Origin: Callipepla californica brunnescens
Taxonomy: Eukaryota > Chordata > Aves > Galliformes > Odontophoridae
Direction of reading: 5' to 3'
Length of the DNA stretch: 64,000 nt
NCBI GenBank assembly: GCA_023055505.1
Contig: JALIRH010000007.1
Coordinates: forward strand, 14,986,273 to 15,050,272
Of the stretch, positions 48,275 through 61,740 are shown piece by piece. How positions within the stretch are numbered: the stretch's first letter is position 1; each line of letters opens with the position of its first letter. The notes below the pieces were generated by a model, which saw nothing but the letters and a program-made list of their open reading frames with translations, did no database searches and was not told the origin of the DNA. The translations under genes and the position numbers were made by a program.

Positions 48275-48306
48275 GTTTGAAAAAAACAAAAACAAAAACA
48301 AAAAAC
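48275..48306. repeat. AAAAAC simple repeat
   Basis: A-rich run with regularly spaced C residues between two CR1 copies. Confidence 0.85.
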
Positions 48307-48337
48307 CACAACATTTCCAAGTAAAAGCTCTTATTTT

Positions 48338-48840
48338 CATAGAATCACAGAATGGCTGAGGTGGGCAGGGATCTCTGGGTTCATCTGGCCCAACCCCTGC
48401 TCCACCAGGGTCCCCCAGAGCAGGGTGCCCTGCACCACATCCAGGTGGCTTTTGAAGATCTCAGAGGAGGCTCCTCAACCCCTCTGGGCAACCTATGCCA
48501 GCGCTTCACCATCACACAATACAGAAATACTTATCCTGGCACTGGACATCACTGAAAATAACCTGGCTCCAACCTCTCTGCACCCTTCCTTCAAGTATTT
48601 TACACACTGATGAATCACTCATTGGGTCTTCTCCAGTCTGAACAGTCCCAGCTCTCCTGGCCTTTCCTCACAGGAAAGGTGCTACAGTCTTTTCATCCTC
48701 TTCATGTTGCACTCTGTCCAGTATGTCCATGTCTCTTGTTCTGGGAGGCCCAGAACTGGACTCAGCACTCCATCTCTATGTGTCACCTTACCACTGCTGA
48801 GTAAAAGGGAAATCTGGCATCAAACTTCTTTGCTTCTTGG
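48338..48840 (-). mobile_element. CR1 fragment, older subfamily
   Basis: The plus strand reads CATAGAATCACAGAATGGCT, GGCCCAACCCCTGCTCCACC, then CTGAACAGTCCCAGCTCTCC and CCCAGAACTGGACTCAGCAC in the order of a reversed CR1 3' half, with many differences from the young copy at 47609. Confidence 0.85.
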
Positions 48841-51586
48841 CTGACAACATAAAAGAATGCACAGCTGACATGGTAGCTCAATAGCTTGCCTGTTAAGCCC
48901 ATTAAACATTACAGGCCTCTGTTTGCTGTTTGTGCCTATGGGAAAACAAATGGGAAGTGTTTACTACTCCCTGATGTTCCAGCTGATCAACTTACAGGTG
49001 CATTTTGGACAGGGGTCCACATCCTCTGTGGAATGTGGTTGCACTGCTATCACAGCTGGTTTGGCAGTTTCAGTGTTATTTGTTCTCTGTGGGCCAAATG
49101 GTTGAAATAAGGTGACAACTACTTGTAGTTTTGAAAGAATCCCTTTCCAATTATTCTGACTCATAAGTTGATTGATTTTTAAAATGTCTCTAGAATTGCT
49201 GTATCATTCCTCCAGCCTAGGGAGGCTTGATACAGTATTTTAGTATTTTTTAATAGTTTTTTTTCTCAGACTGTATCTTGAAAAGAATTGGAAACAAATC
49301 TTTTCCTTGACTGATGCAAGTGGCAGCCCCCAGATCTTTCAGCTTTCACTTCAGTAAGATACAGGAGTACTAGCTTCAACCAATATAGGCAATATTGCAA
49401 TTTCCAAGTGGTCTCACATAGTTGTGCATTGCTTAAAATCCTTTTCAGCAATGATATTAATATCTCGGAGTACCACCTCACTGCAAAAATAAACTGCCAG
49501 AAGGATAACGCTACTTGGTATTTTTTTCTCTTTATTCCTCAAGACTCCTGTTAGTTCATGGAAATTAATAGGCTAGAATGGAAAATGTTCTCTCTATTCT
49601 CTCTGTTCAGAGAGATTCGTGTTCTTTCTTTTCCGCGCAGAAAGAGGAAAGGAAGAAAAATACCCCACACTTCAGTGGGCTGTCTGGATTCAAATGCCAG
49701 CCACTGTTGCCCTTTCATTGGTGTTCAGCAGTCTTTGTGAGATTGTTTTGGGAGCCTCTCCAGCACATGAATTTGCAATCTGCTGATACATATGCCACAG
49801 AGTTGAAAGTGTTTTTCATTTGTGAGGAACCTCTCAGAGCATCTTCCTGTGCTGATTCAGGCCTCTACCAGCTTCACCCCTTACCTTTCATCCATCTTCA
49901 GTAGCTGAGGTGGGGCATCACTGCTGCTAGGTAACAAACTCATACTGCAGATGAAATTGCTGTATCTGTAACATAAAACATTCGAGTACATTCATAATTA
50001 CAGCATCAAACAATTACTGTATAAAGCCTTGCTATTATATCCAAACCAGTTACAAAGGTACACACAAGGTTATACTACTACCCATATACTCACGCATCAG
50101 TGTCAATAGATCATTCTCTGAAATAAAGCATTATCAAATGAAACTAAGGGCATGATCTCCTCAGAGTCCAGAGGATAAAGATTCTAAACTGTCTCTAAAG
50201 GAGCACAATAGTTTCCTTAAGAGTTCTACGACTACTTAAAGTTGGTTTTCCTTAAGATGAAGATAATTTGATGCAAAGAAGTCTGTATTTCAAAGTCTGT
50301 ATTTTGAAAGCACCTCCCTCGGTCTCACTTCTCTTTATGACAAACAGAGAGCATCTTCACATTATTTTATATGGCATTTAAAAGAATGTGAGGGTGGAGA
50401 CCATAGCCATTCCAGCCTGAAATCTGTGTGAGAAAAGGTCTCTTTTTTTTGCCTCTCTTTCTGTTTTTATTTTAATTAATTTATTTATTTTTTAATTTTA
50501 AGAAAACTTCATTAATTTGCTTTTCTGAATAAGCTGCCCCTCAGTATGACTCAGCAGTTGTATTGGGCTTATCAGTTGAATTTGATAGCACCTAATTAAA
50601 GGTTTTCATGAAGTATTTTACATATGCCTAAAATAGCACTGAGTAATTCTTACAAACTGCTGTCAAATAAGTTAATTCTGAACCCTAAACAAAAATAAAA
50701 AGTTTTGTTCCAGTCCTCAGACACACATGCAGAGACAGTAGTTACAGATTTATAGCTGTTGAGGTGAGTATCTTCCTGGATGCATGGGGATCTCCTATAA
50801 TGAAAGAAAAATAGTTGCCATAATTGTCTTGAATATTTATGTAGTTCAAGTAGACAAGGAAAGCATAAGCTTATAAATTCTTATATTAATCTCTTCTATG
50901 GAAATAATTCTGGGTGAAAAGACTAGTTTCGTTAATAGATAAGAGTGTAATGACCTGATGTTGTAGAAGTACACTGTATTTATTTTATTAGTAATCATTT
51001 TTACATCGTTAATGAAATTCTACTCTAGATAAAAAAGCTTGATGAAGAAAAAGAATTTCAGACAAAAGAAAATGCAGCTTATTAGTCTGCAGCAGTGTTG
51101 CAAACTCAAGGGATCTCACTTGTGAAGATAAAAGTGTGCTTCAAAGTTTCCAGGATTCTTAACTAGCTCTTCTTCTAAGTTCTTCATCAATAAATCTATT
51201 GAAGTACAACATGGTTACTTGAGCGAATGAGAAGTTAATAACGCAGTTTTACCGTGTACCAAAACCAATGATTTCCACCCTCCCCTCCCCCACCCCTTTA
51301 CCCCCCAACAATTAACACTTAATGGCTGATTTGTTTCTCACTCCTATTCAGTTAGGGTAACATTTTAACACCGTGTACTTCCTCAGCCTGCAGTAGGTAT
51401 GTGTGGGTAAATGGACAGCTGAACTGCTCTTTGGATAGAATTGAAAAAGTCTTCTGTCTTTGCTATTAGCATTGAAGGCATGTATTCCCTCTCTCTATGT
51501 TATCACAAGATATTGAGTGGAAGAAAAAATTTTGACGCACAAGTTAAACGTTACCGTTGCCTCTTTATGCTTGTCCTTTCTGGTGC
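48841..51586. other. Intron-like DNA without recognised features
   Basis: A possible non-coding exon at 50719-50763 has a fair acceptor and a strong donor (GAG|GTGAGTAT) but no phase-compatible coding context. Nothing else supported. Confidence 0.4.
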
Positions 51587-51765
51587 ATAGAATCACAGAA
51601 TCATTAAATCATTAAGGTTGGAAAAGACCTCTAAAATTATCTAGTCCTACCGTTGATCCATCCCCGCCATGCCCATTAAACCACGTCCCTCAGTGCCACA
51701 TCTACTCTTTTCTTGGGCACCTCTTGGGCACACTGCTGGCTCATGCTCAAACTGCTGTTGAGTAA
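51587..51765 (-). mobile_element. CR1 3' end fragment
   Basis: The plus strand reads CATAGAATCACAGAATCATT, AAGGTTGGAAAAGACCTCTA, then TGGGCACACTGCTGGCTCAT. Minus-oriented CR1 with an internal deletion. Confidence 0.85.
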
Positions 51766-52918
51766 AACACAGAAACAGTCTTTGATTTGTAATTACACTT
51801 ATGCTTAGACCAAGACCTGAAATAATGCCCAAATGCTCTATCTACTTTGGAAATAAAGTTCCAGACTGCAGTGTTAAAAAAATAAGCCTATTCATGTCAA
51901 TTTTTTACGCTACGTAGTAGAGTAGTTGTAGTTTTACAACCCCATTTCATGAAGAGATACTTTCCATTTCCTTTCATCTTTTTCATTTCCTACTTCATAA
52001 TTCCCTAAGTTTTGTGTCAGTTTGAAGAAAAATAACAATTAGGTAATGTAGTTGCTTAAAATAAGAGGAAAATGTTGACACGTTTCAGTATTCGCTTCTT
52101 AGCTGCACGGGTTGTATTGGTCTCAGTTATTATGTCCTTTAGTCTTCCTATTTCAAAGGAAACTTTAACCAAATGACCCCCTAAAATTGCATCAATATTC
52201 TCCTGAACCACCAGGGGGTATAGGATCAAGCAAAGAACATACTACACTGGACTGATACAGCACTTTGATTCTTATGCTTATGCAAAAGCTTTGATATAAG
52301 GGCTTTGGAGGAATTCAGTCTTAGCAGTTTGGAACCATATTAATTGAAGAAGATTCAGAATTAAGAATTGACTGCACATATGCCTACAAGAAATCATTCA
52401 AAATAACTCTTGACTTTCCTAATTTGTGACCCAAGTATTCGTAAGTATGTGATTAAGATACAGTTGACTGTATTCTTCTTTGCATAAAGACATAGTGTGC
52501 AATTCAGATGACTTAAAGTAGCACATTCATTTTTGTTTGCAGTTGAAGCACTTTGAGAGATCTCAGGGATAGCAGTGTGAAAGATGCATGCATCCCCAGC
52601 ACTGCAGTTCCTGATTTCTGGTCCTGTCTCCTGTGATCAGAGCCCTCAGTCCTGAGATAAAACTCATGGAAACTGTATGCAGCACTGGGAGAGAGAGGGG
52701 CATTTCAGAACTGAGTGTGAAAGGCTCTCATGTTGAGCAGGGCAGCTCAAGTAGCTCAGTGTGAAGCCATACTGAACTCGCCAAAAGGGATGCTCAGTGT
52801 CCTAAATAGATGTGACCTAAATTTTAGACTTCTGCAAGATTTTGATGCATATGGCAGGGACCTCCCTCTGCTCAGCATTTGAAAACATTACCTTCTTTTA
52901 AGCACATATGGTTACAGC

Positions 52919-52938
52919 CTTTCTTTCTTTCTTTCTTT

Positions 52939-53026
<88 letters not shown>

Positions 53027-53206
53027 TTCTTTCTTTCTTTTCTTTCTTTCTTTTCTTTCTTTCTTTTCTTTCTTTTCTTTTCTTTCTTTTCTTTCTTTCT
53101 TTTCTTTCTTTTCTTTTCTTTCTTTTCTTTTCTTTCTTTTCTTTCTTTTCTTTCTTTTCTTTCTTTCTTTTCTTTCTTTCTTTTCTTTCTTTCTTTTCTT
53201 TCTTTA
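52919..53206. repeat. CTTT/CTTTT homopyrimidine microsatellite (about 288 bases)
   Basis: The left 110 bases are almost pure CTTT; the right 180 bases alternate CTTT and CTTTT units. All four open frames of 100-180 codons across it are repeat translation, not genes. The whole strand is pyrimidine. Confidence 0.98.
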
Positions 53207-54050
53207 TTTGTTCTTTTAATATATATTTTATTTTGAGGTTTTGGTCCTGTTCTGAATCCTGGAGCATTCTCAGGAGTTATCTTCTTGTCTTTAATTTCTC
53301 CTTTTCCATGAGAGAATTGGCCTCCCCTCCAAGAAGGATGCTTGAGGCTACAGAAACATGCTCTGGACCTCTTGCAGGTGTTGCATCTGTTTGCTTGCTG
53401 CCTCATACTGATCTAATGTAGGTGAGCTTAAGGGCCTATAATGCTCCAAGTTCTCTTTCTTCTATATAGTCCTGTAATGCTGGAAGGTCCTCTATGCAAA
53501 AAGTGCCTTTTGAAATATTTTGATGAATATACTGCATTTCGTATACAGTAGAGTTGTTAGCAGAAGTAAAGTGGTCCAGGTAAAACATCAGTTTCAGGAT
53601 TAGGTTTTCAGTGATATTCTCAGTGAGAAGAATGTAAACTGTGATTTCTGATACTTTTCACCTATTTTATGTACATCATATAATGACATGTAAAACAGCC
53701 ATGGTAACAGGCAGCATTATGCTTCGAAGTAAGTGGAGTTCCAAGATGATAAACATTTTCTTGTGGGTTTGCTCCCCTACTTTTAGTAGGTACGGGTCTG
53801 TGGGCAGGACACAACATTTCGAGTGTGGGATAAAACTCCGAGAATGCCACATTGTCACTTTCTTCTGTAGTGCTGAAATCTGTTTCCCATCTAAACCAGC
53901 CTGCCTTCTCTCTGTGCACTAACGTACAGCAAAGCAGTGGGGAAATACGCATTAAGCAGGAATGCAGACCACACGGTGTAGACTAAAACCAGTGGGATGC
54001 GCGGATGAATTCTCCAACATCATCCAGGCTGACTTGATATGTACAAATAG

Positions 54051-54193
54051 CGCTGCTCAAGAAGCGTTTAGATGAGGTGCTAAGGGATTTGATTTAGTAG
54101 CTTGGTGGGTAGGGATGGTGGTGTGAGGATGGTTGGACTAGATGATCTTGTAGGTCCTTTCCAACCTAATGTATCTATGAATCTATGAAATAG
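54051..54193 (+). mobile_element. Young CR1 3' tail, inverted partner of 47609-48265
   Basis: CGCTGCTCAAGAAGCGTTTA through CCTTTCCAACCTAATGTATC and ATGAATCTATGAA differs from the reverse complement of the copy at 47609 at only a few positions. AAATAG occurs at both ends (54045-54050 and 54188-54193), a possible short target duplication. Confidence 0.95.
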
Positions 54194-57100
54194 TACGTAT
54201 TAGACTGAGAGAAGATGAGCTGTAATTCAGCATTTGGTGCTGACAGGCAAGTCAAACTAACATTTCATTTTTAAAGACTATGGAAAAACTGTTTTACTGG
54301 CTTCTGAGTAGGAATTAACTTGATTTGATTTGATGGTGCTAAGATAAAAAATGCCCAATTTCTACTGCAAATCAAGCCAAAGAGCTTAGCTCAGATTTAA
54401 ATGGTAATGTATCTAACATAACTGTTTTTGGCTTGTCTGTACTGTTGGGTTCAGCCTCAGGATGAGATCTGGACTAATGCTGCTATAAACCTAAATTGCT
54501 TGCCTATAGGAGCACTCCCTGAAACCAGCCCTATGCAGCCATGCGTTTTGGGAGAATGAAAGCCAGGCGATCCTGTTATTAAAAGGTCACCATGTCCCTA
54601 AGGGCATCTTTACCTCGGGAATGAGTGGTTCCAGGCCTTTAGCTGTTGTGTTTGTCTTTGGGGTGGTATAGTCGAGAAAGTGGCTCAGTGTACGTTCTTG
54701 CAAGGGTTTCTGGTGGTATCTGAGCATCATCCAGACCCCATGGTATTTGTCTTCATGGCAGCGCTGTGAGCTGGGGGAAATCTGACACGTGGAAATTGAG
54801 GCACTTGAGGATGTTGAGGTCTGGGAAGGGCTTTGAGTTTGCAAGGGTGCTGGAGGCAGTTAAATATTGGTTCACGCTATGTTAGCTCTGCAGTGTGTTT
54901 GGAGTATTTTAAGGCAGATTACGGATTTATTAGGCAGATTTACGGATTTACAAGGCAGCTCTTTCCTTAGTTCGGCCCTGCCTATAAAGAATGCCCATAA
55001 AGAGCTGAATCTTCAGACAGCTCTGGGCAGGTTACACATCTGAAGGAGCCCAAAAAGATGAACAGAAGAGTTTCTATTGGCAAGATTCCTCCTGTCCTTA
55101 AGTAATCATAATCTGCAGTAGGTTGCTTTAGTGTACCCTAGTACATTAGTGTTTATTTAGCATTTGTGAAATCCATTCTAAGGTACCTCTTATTTATTTA
55201 CATACGGTATAGGAAGCCTAAACACTGAGAGGAATAACACAGGATATTGAGTTTTGAGTGCTGTTGATTCTAGATATCTGGACAGCCAGTTGGAGTAGAG
55301 GTATTGCATCACTTAAAATTAGGGAATAAAGCCCAAACTTTAATTCCTTGAATGCTGTACAAATAATGGTAGCTTATTTCTCAGCTAACTTTCCGTGCTT
55401 TGTAAGGACTTGCCCTGGTCTTTTTGGGTCCAAGCTGTTAGCTTTTTCTTCCTTTGTCCTTACTTTTTAGCTCCTTTAAACAGGAACTTGGACAAATAGC
55501 TGTCAATACATCAATATCCTACTCATTGCATCCGCCATCAGCTTCCAGGGAACCCCCTCAGGGCCAGCTCTGTCAAGCTTCAGTTGGGGATAATCAAATC
55601 TTGCCGTGAAATTCAGCTTCTGTTGTTTCATCGGTCAGTAAACCAGGGACAGGGTGTGAGCGCATAATGCAATGAGCCTGAATTATGGCAGATTAATAAG
55701 CTTCTGCATGTCAGTTAAGTTGCTGTGGCGTTCAAAGTGTTCCTTGGGTACCACTGGAGCTTGGACACATATTGATTTAACAACATCAGTATTGTCCAGA
55801 CATGATCCCAGCTCATGTAGGGGTCAGCTGTGTGGGGCACACAGAGTAGGTCTGGTGAGTTTCAGGTTCATCAGGTTCACAGTCATTGTACTACGTAGCT
55901 TTTCCATGTGTGTTTCCATTTGCAAATTCCAGTCAAAAATTAACCTTCCCCAAACCACACTTCTATTTATTTATCCCCTTTTTTACTCATTTATTTATTT
56001 CTTTATGCGCCAATGCAGAACTTATCTGTGTCAGTGATTTTATTGATACGATCCAGGAGATACCTGCTATTAGTTGGAATCATTATCTTAACTAATTTTT
56101 GTCGATGGCATGACATTCCCTTTTTCCACTGTAGTATTGTATATCGTGGGTTGTGTAGAGAAGTGTTAAGTATAGAAACGCACTGCATTTTTCATTGGGC
56201 TTTTGGTCACCTGCATCGTAGTGCTGATTGTTCTAAATAAGCTCATTTCTTTCTTTAGGTCTAATCTTTCATTTGTGTTTCTAGTAGATAATGTCCATTG
56301 TAGTTGGTGAATGAGTAACTAGGTGGTAGTTTCAGACTTTTTTCTTTATTCCTGTACCTCACATGTGAAGAGCAAAAGATCTCTGTAAACCTTCACGAAG
56401 TGGGATAGCAAAACTGAATACATCAGAAAGGTTTCATTATGGTATGACTGTTATGCATTTTGGTGCTTCTTTCATTCAACATTGCTGTGCCTGACTGAGT
56501 TAAAAGCTGCCTGGGACCATGTTGGGTTTTTTTTCTGTATGTGCATGCCACATGAATTTAAAACTCTTTCATTACTTTTTTTCCTATTTTTCTTTTTTCA
56601 GGAGGGTGGGGGTGTTCTGCATTTTTATTGCATTTTCCCCATTCCTATTCATTCCTTATCTTAGGATTTCTCATCCTCTGAAGCACGAGAGTAGATACCA
56701 CGAGCTCACCTACTGCTGCTACATGGGACTGCCTGCAGCGGGCACGAGGCTTAGACATTATGGGGACAATTCAGGTACTGCTTAAGGGCAAAAGCCTTTA
56801 TTTCTGACCAAGACGGTGGCCTCGGAATACAGTGCGAGCTTTGGGCCTTGGCATGATGGTGGGACGCAATACTGCCTCTAGGGTGGCGAGACATAGAAGT
56901 CATTGCTCCTGGGTACTGCTTGTCACTCCTCTTGTCGTGGCGTTCCCAAACCTCCCCAAGATCTCCTTCCTCAGCCCTCTGCCATGGAGGAACCCACCAA
57001 GGGATCTATGCAAACATCCCAAATGAAAAACACTGTAGCTGACTGAGAGCAGCGTGACAGGGCCTCAGGTGGCCACCGGGCACCGGTGGTGGCAACCTAC

Positions 57101-60100
57101 ACCCACTCCCAGTGTGCCTCTGAGCCATTGCCACCCGTGGGGTACTCCCAGCACAGGTCCAGCTTTGCACAAGTGTCAGACTGTGGCCCGAGCTCATTGC
57201 ATGCCTTGACGCAGCCGGCCCTGCGCATCACAGTGTTTTCCAGAAAGCTCCTTGGCTGCTTCAGTGCAGTGAAGTTTTTATGGCTAACACTTCAGTACTG
57301 CAACAAGCTAACAAACAGAACAATTCTGTTAAAAGTGGAGGCAATTAACATTCATGGAAAGAAATGCACCGAGGTTGTCAGTTTTCAGGCGAAGAATATT
57401 ACAGCAATGCCCTCTAGTGTTGCTTTCCTTAAAGTGTGTATGCTCCCCGGGAAAGATCACCCAGCACAGAAAGCTGTTCCCTTTTTTCTCTGCTTGCATG
57501 AGTAAGCCCTTCACAGAGATCGCACAAGACGAAGATCCGATTCCTGGTACTTGACCTTTTCCTAGCTGGATATTTTTTGCCTGAAAGAAAAAGAAATAGG
57601 AGTTTATGCGTGTGTTAGTTATCTGTATTATTTTCTTTAAGGTTGACTGAATAATTTTATGAAATACTAATAATTTTCTAGCGCAAGATTATGTATTTTT
57701 TCCTTGAGCTTACAGCTTAAGAAATAACAAGGAGCTCTAAGCCTTAAGTCCATTTTAAATGTTCATGTGCTGCTGGGATTTGATTTAGCTTTACTACATT
57801 GTATGAATCAATATGTTCCTGTAATTCTGAAAATGCTTGAACTATGTGTAGGCTTTTTTAATTTGTTAATAATTTAAGTAACAGTGCTGTAAGTAGAAGA
57901 GCAGGACCTGAAATTCAATTTTGGGTTATGTTACTGATGGGGAGGATTATAAACTGTATGAACTACAAATAACATCAGGTATTTCACAGTATACACACAG
58001 TAGATTTCGTACAGCTGTATAGGTTCCATTTTTTTTGCGTGGTCATCGTCTGTTGGTTAATATTTCCACAGTCCCTGTGCACTATCAAAGGCGTATCTAA
58101 AAATATGGATGAAGGCTTCACCCCCAAACTCTGATCACAGAAGAGTTGTCATATGACATTTACAAAGCCTGTTCAAGCCGTCTGTTTTCCAGGCTTGTAC
58201 TTCATTTTCTAATTGAGCCTAGTGAAAATACAACAGTGGAAAATGAATAATGAAAGTGAAGAGGGGACGGACACAGCACGCAATGCAGTTTAAGTTATTT
58301 ACCTCATATATGTTAAGAATGTATTTCAACACCAGACGTGTTTCTGGAGGAATTAAGGTGACAGTGCAGGAATTCCATAGAAAGAAACCTGAGGACCCAA
58401 AAGGAAATCAATCCAAGCCCATCTTTTCTGGATCATGTTTCAGGTTGTTTGCAGCTATCTGTTTTCTTCATAGTATGCATTTAGTAACTTCAGCGTTCTG
58501 AAGGGTATTAGTTTTAACAGCTCTTGATCAGCTTTGCAAGTAAAGCGTTGGTAGTATGAGGAGGTAGATACATGCCACTGTATGTAAAGTAACCCGGTAA
58601 GAAATATATAGAATCATAAAGATCATGACCTTTTCTAAATCTAGCGATTTAAAAATACTTGTTTGGCTATAAGGTAGTTATAAATTGGAAAGCAGTTTTC
58701 TTTATTCCATTGTGCTCTTTTCTCACATTTCTTTTCTATCCACTCTCACTGACCTAAATGAAAAATCTTAATATTTTCAATTTATTTTTTTTTTAAGATG
58801 CTCTCCTACTTAACTACCAAGTGTAATGGGCTCTTGAGAATAGACAAGATCTCTACGGTTTTGCTTTCAGTGTACAGCAACCTTGGAACTGTGTTTTGTC
58901 TAGTTTTGTTTTTCAGTATAATTTTGTTCAACACAAAACGCTTGGTAACTGCAGCTCTAGCAACTCATTTGACAAAATATCCAGCATCTACTGTATTTGC
59001 AGGTGCTTACCCTGATGGAGCCGCAATGCCCAGCACCCCTTGATAGCCACAACAGTAGGAAACGTATATCTTTGTAGAAAGAGTAAGGAACAGACCTGTG
59101 TTCTCTCACTGTTTAAACTGAGTGTAAATAACACAGATCTGCCATTGTTTGTAAACCACTTTGTACCAAAGCCAGCGATTCTGAAGCTGAGTTGCTGCAC
59201 GTGACTGCATATAATAACAGAACAAACTTTAGGGAATCTCCCCATAAATATTGTCTTTGCTAGGCTTTCCCAAAGGGAAAGCAGGGGTAATTGCTCCTCT
59301 CTGAATTCTATTTGATGTGGTGGAAGGACATGGAGGAAGAGAGGTACAGATTTCTGTACGAATAGTTCCAGCCTCACGATTATCAAAAAAATAGTGATGA
59401 AAAACAGGACAGTGGTGGTTTTTGAAAAAGAAAAGCACTAGCTAAATCTGGGGACACAAAAAATGGATTATATTTGCTTTTGGTGAGTATGGTACGAAGC
59501 ACTAATCTTGCAAGCAAATGAATTTATTTTGTAAGAGCAATGTTTTTTTTTTTTTTTTTGCAGTGGAAGTGTATGCACATAAAAGATTTAATGGACTCTC
59601 TATTTAAATATATAAATTAAAACTGTGTGCAAAGTGCTGTTTGCACATCAGTAATTGCCTTGTGTCCAATTGTCAGCCAGGCTAAATAGCTCAGCAAACA
59701 CTGGAAAGGGGCTCAGTTGCTTTCTTCACCTCTGCTCTTGCTCTTTGACTACAGCATGTAGTTTTTGCTTTAAAATGTATTTTTGCTTCAGGGTAACTAA
59801 TTGACACAAGCCAACCTGAGATAAAGTCACCGTAGGAGAACCCTGGGGGTTTTTCTCAAAGGGTAAAACATCATGAGGATTGGTTGATGTCTCTCCCTGT
59901 GGCTGACCTGGCCCAGTTTACCTCACAATGCAGCTGAAGAGCTTTTTCTTCAGTGTAGCTCTATGGTTCATTTTACAGTTACGTTCCAAGGTCAAATTAT
60001 GCCTTTTTTAACAGAGGAAGTAAACGTTTACAGAAACTTTTCTATAAGAGCTGATGACACCATTGCCATTGAAAGTGGATCATCAATATGTGCCTCCTTT

Positions 60101-60860
60101 TGGTTAGGCTGTTGAACTGTGGTACTTCAAATCTCAGCGGAAGCAACTGATTTCCAGGACTGTGGACGTGGATGTTATTCATCCCTAAGGTTGGTAGAAA
60201 GCACTTTTCCCCTGAGGTGTGCAAATGGCAAATTTCAAGTACAGATTTGTTTATTTACTTCTGTTGTGTTCAAACCTGGTCTCACAAACGAACCACAAAT
60301 CCGAATTATAGAGAAAACTGAGCCTGGTTCCTTTAAAAATGAAAATAAATAGCAAAGACAGAAGGCTATAGCTAATACTGTAAATAGTGAGCTGCCATTT
60401 CACTTTCACCCAGGATAGCTGGTGATTTTATAGAAGCTTGAGAAAAACACACAAGAGAGTAAAAGAGCTGAAGAAACATATGGAAAAAGCTCCTAAGAAA
60501 CCATTAGTTATGTAGTTAAACAGACTGGAATGCTTTAGGGTAGGACAGATGCACCTGAAAAAGGTCTGAAAGTGACTGGATAAAAAGTGAACAAGGAGAC
60601 CCTCTCTTCCTCCCCACATGGGATTATGTGGGCATCAGCTACAGCTTGTAGGTGGTCGGTTCACAACACGTGAAAGGAGCGTGTTCTTGAAACTCCTCAC
60701 ATTCAAATCTTTCAGGTGCCAACAATTTCAGAGCTTTCAAATCGGAGTAATTCAGCGGAAGGTCATATTTGAGGGGCTGTTAAACACAATAGGATCAGCT
60801 CAGTCGCTAGCACATGTGTGTTTTGGTGTCTCCTGAAGTACTTGAGGGTGTCCATGCCAT
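54194..60860. other. Intron-like DNA, no supported genes
   Basis: A GC-richer patch lies at 56680-57260 with frames in several directions (longest 139 codons, plus 57086-57505) but no family features or splice structure. T run at 59542-59559 is followed by CAG, a fair acceptor with no open exon. Confidence 0.4.
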
Positions 60861-61550
60861 CTCGCGGGGCTCACACTGGATCTGTGGCTTCTGCAGAGGG
60901 AGCTGGAAGTCAGGTGTGCTATAGTTTGGGCTCCTCATACAGCATTCACTGCTTGTGGGGTACTACCCAAATGGTCCCGTAGTGCCTCTGGTTGCTGCAG
61001 GTGAGGGAAGGGTCGCTGAATTATTGTGCAGATCTCATCTCCTTTTGGCCGTGGCCTCATTAGACAGTAGGAAGGGTGACTCCAGTCTTCTGGGCGGTCA
61101 TGCCATGCAGTGACAAACACACTGTCAGTGACCTCCTGTAGCAATATAGCATTGCTGTCTCTGGGTGCAGTGCAGAGGTGTGCTGGGCTGGTACACCAGT
61201 GTCACCTTGTGTCCAGACAACATCCAGCAAAAGGAGAGCCACGTGCCCAGCTTGGAGTGGCTCTGATGAGATCTGGCAGGTCAGCTTAGCTGACACGTTG
61301 TTCTCTGTAAAGTGATACGATTGTTTTGCTGGAGAACAGATAGCTGGTAAAGAAGGACAATTTAGCTTTAAAATGAAGCAAGTGCTGTCTTGTGACACGT
61401 ACAGAAGAAAAGCTATTGAGTTTTGTGTCTGAGTAGTGAAATAAAGAGAAACACAGAAGCCATGGTTTTCCATTTCCCAGCTATCTGTTGAATTGTCAGG
61501 AGATGTCAAATCTCTTTTCCTAGGATCAGGAGATGTCAAATCTCTGAAAC
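60861..61550 (-). pseudogene. Overlapping minus-strand open frames, possible decayed coding sequence
   Basis: Two adjacent-frame open stretches overlap: 61539-61060 (159 codons, includes QNSIAFLLYVSQDSTCFILK) and 61144-60935 (69 codons, includes DSVFVTAWHDRPEDWSHPSY and then GDEICTIIQRPFPH). The second reads like real protein and may follow an acceptor (ATATTGCTACAG) at about 61136. A frameshift between them, plus local GC content above the surroundings, would fit a decayed gene or transposon ORF. No family recognised; the plus strand is also partly open, so chance from composition is a real alternative. Confidence 0.25.
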
Positions 61551-61564
61551 GCTTTTCTTAGGAT
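61496..61564. repeat. Short imperfect tandem duplication
   Basis: TCAGGAGATGTCAAATCTCT occurs at 61496-61515 and again at 61526-61545, each followed by a TTTTCYTAGGATCA-like block. Confidence 0.9.
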
Positions 61565-61740
61565 CATCCGGTTTTGTTGATTTGGATGATATTTTTCTGT
61601 TTTTCATGACAATTTAAATAGAGAAGAGCAGATTGGTTGTTCCACAACACATCGAGCAGTCAAACAGAAGCCCTGAGTGCACTTTCTGTTAGTGCAGACA
61701 TTAGCATAGTTGAGCCATTTGGTCACTCCATCAGTCACTA

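Noticed and set aside
52872..53421. Open frames of 103-180 codons across 52872-53421 on both strands
   Set aside because: They are translations of the CTTT/CTTTT repeat (Phe/Leu/Ser or Lys/Glu/Arg runs).
56680..57505. GC-richer patch with ORFs on both strands and an AATAAA on the minus strand near 56799
   Set aside because: No consistent frame, no domain and no splice structure; treated as unexplained intron sequence.
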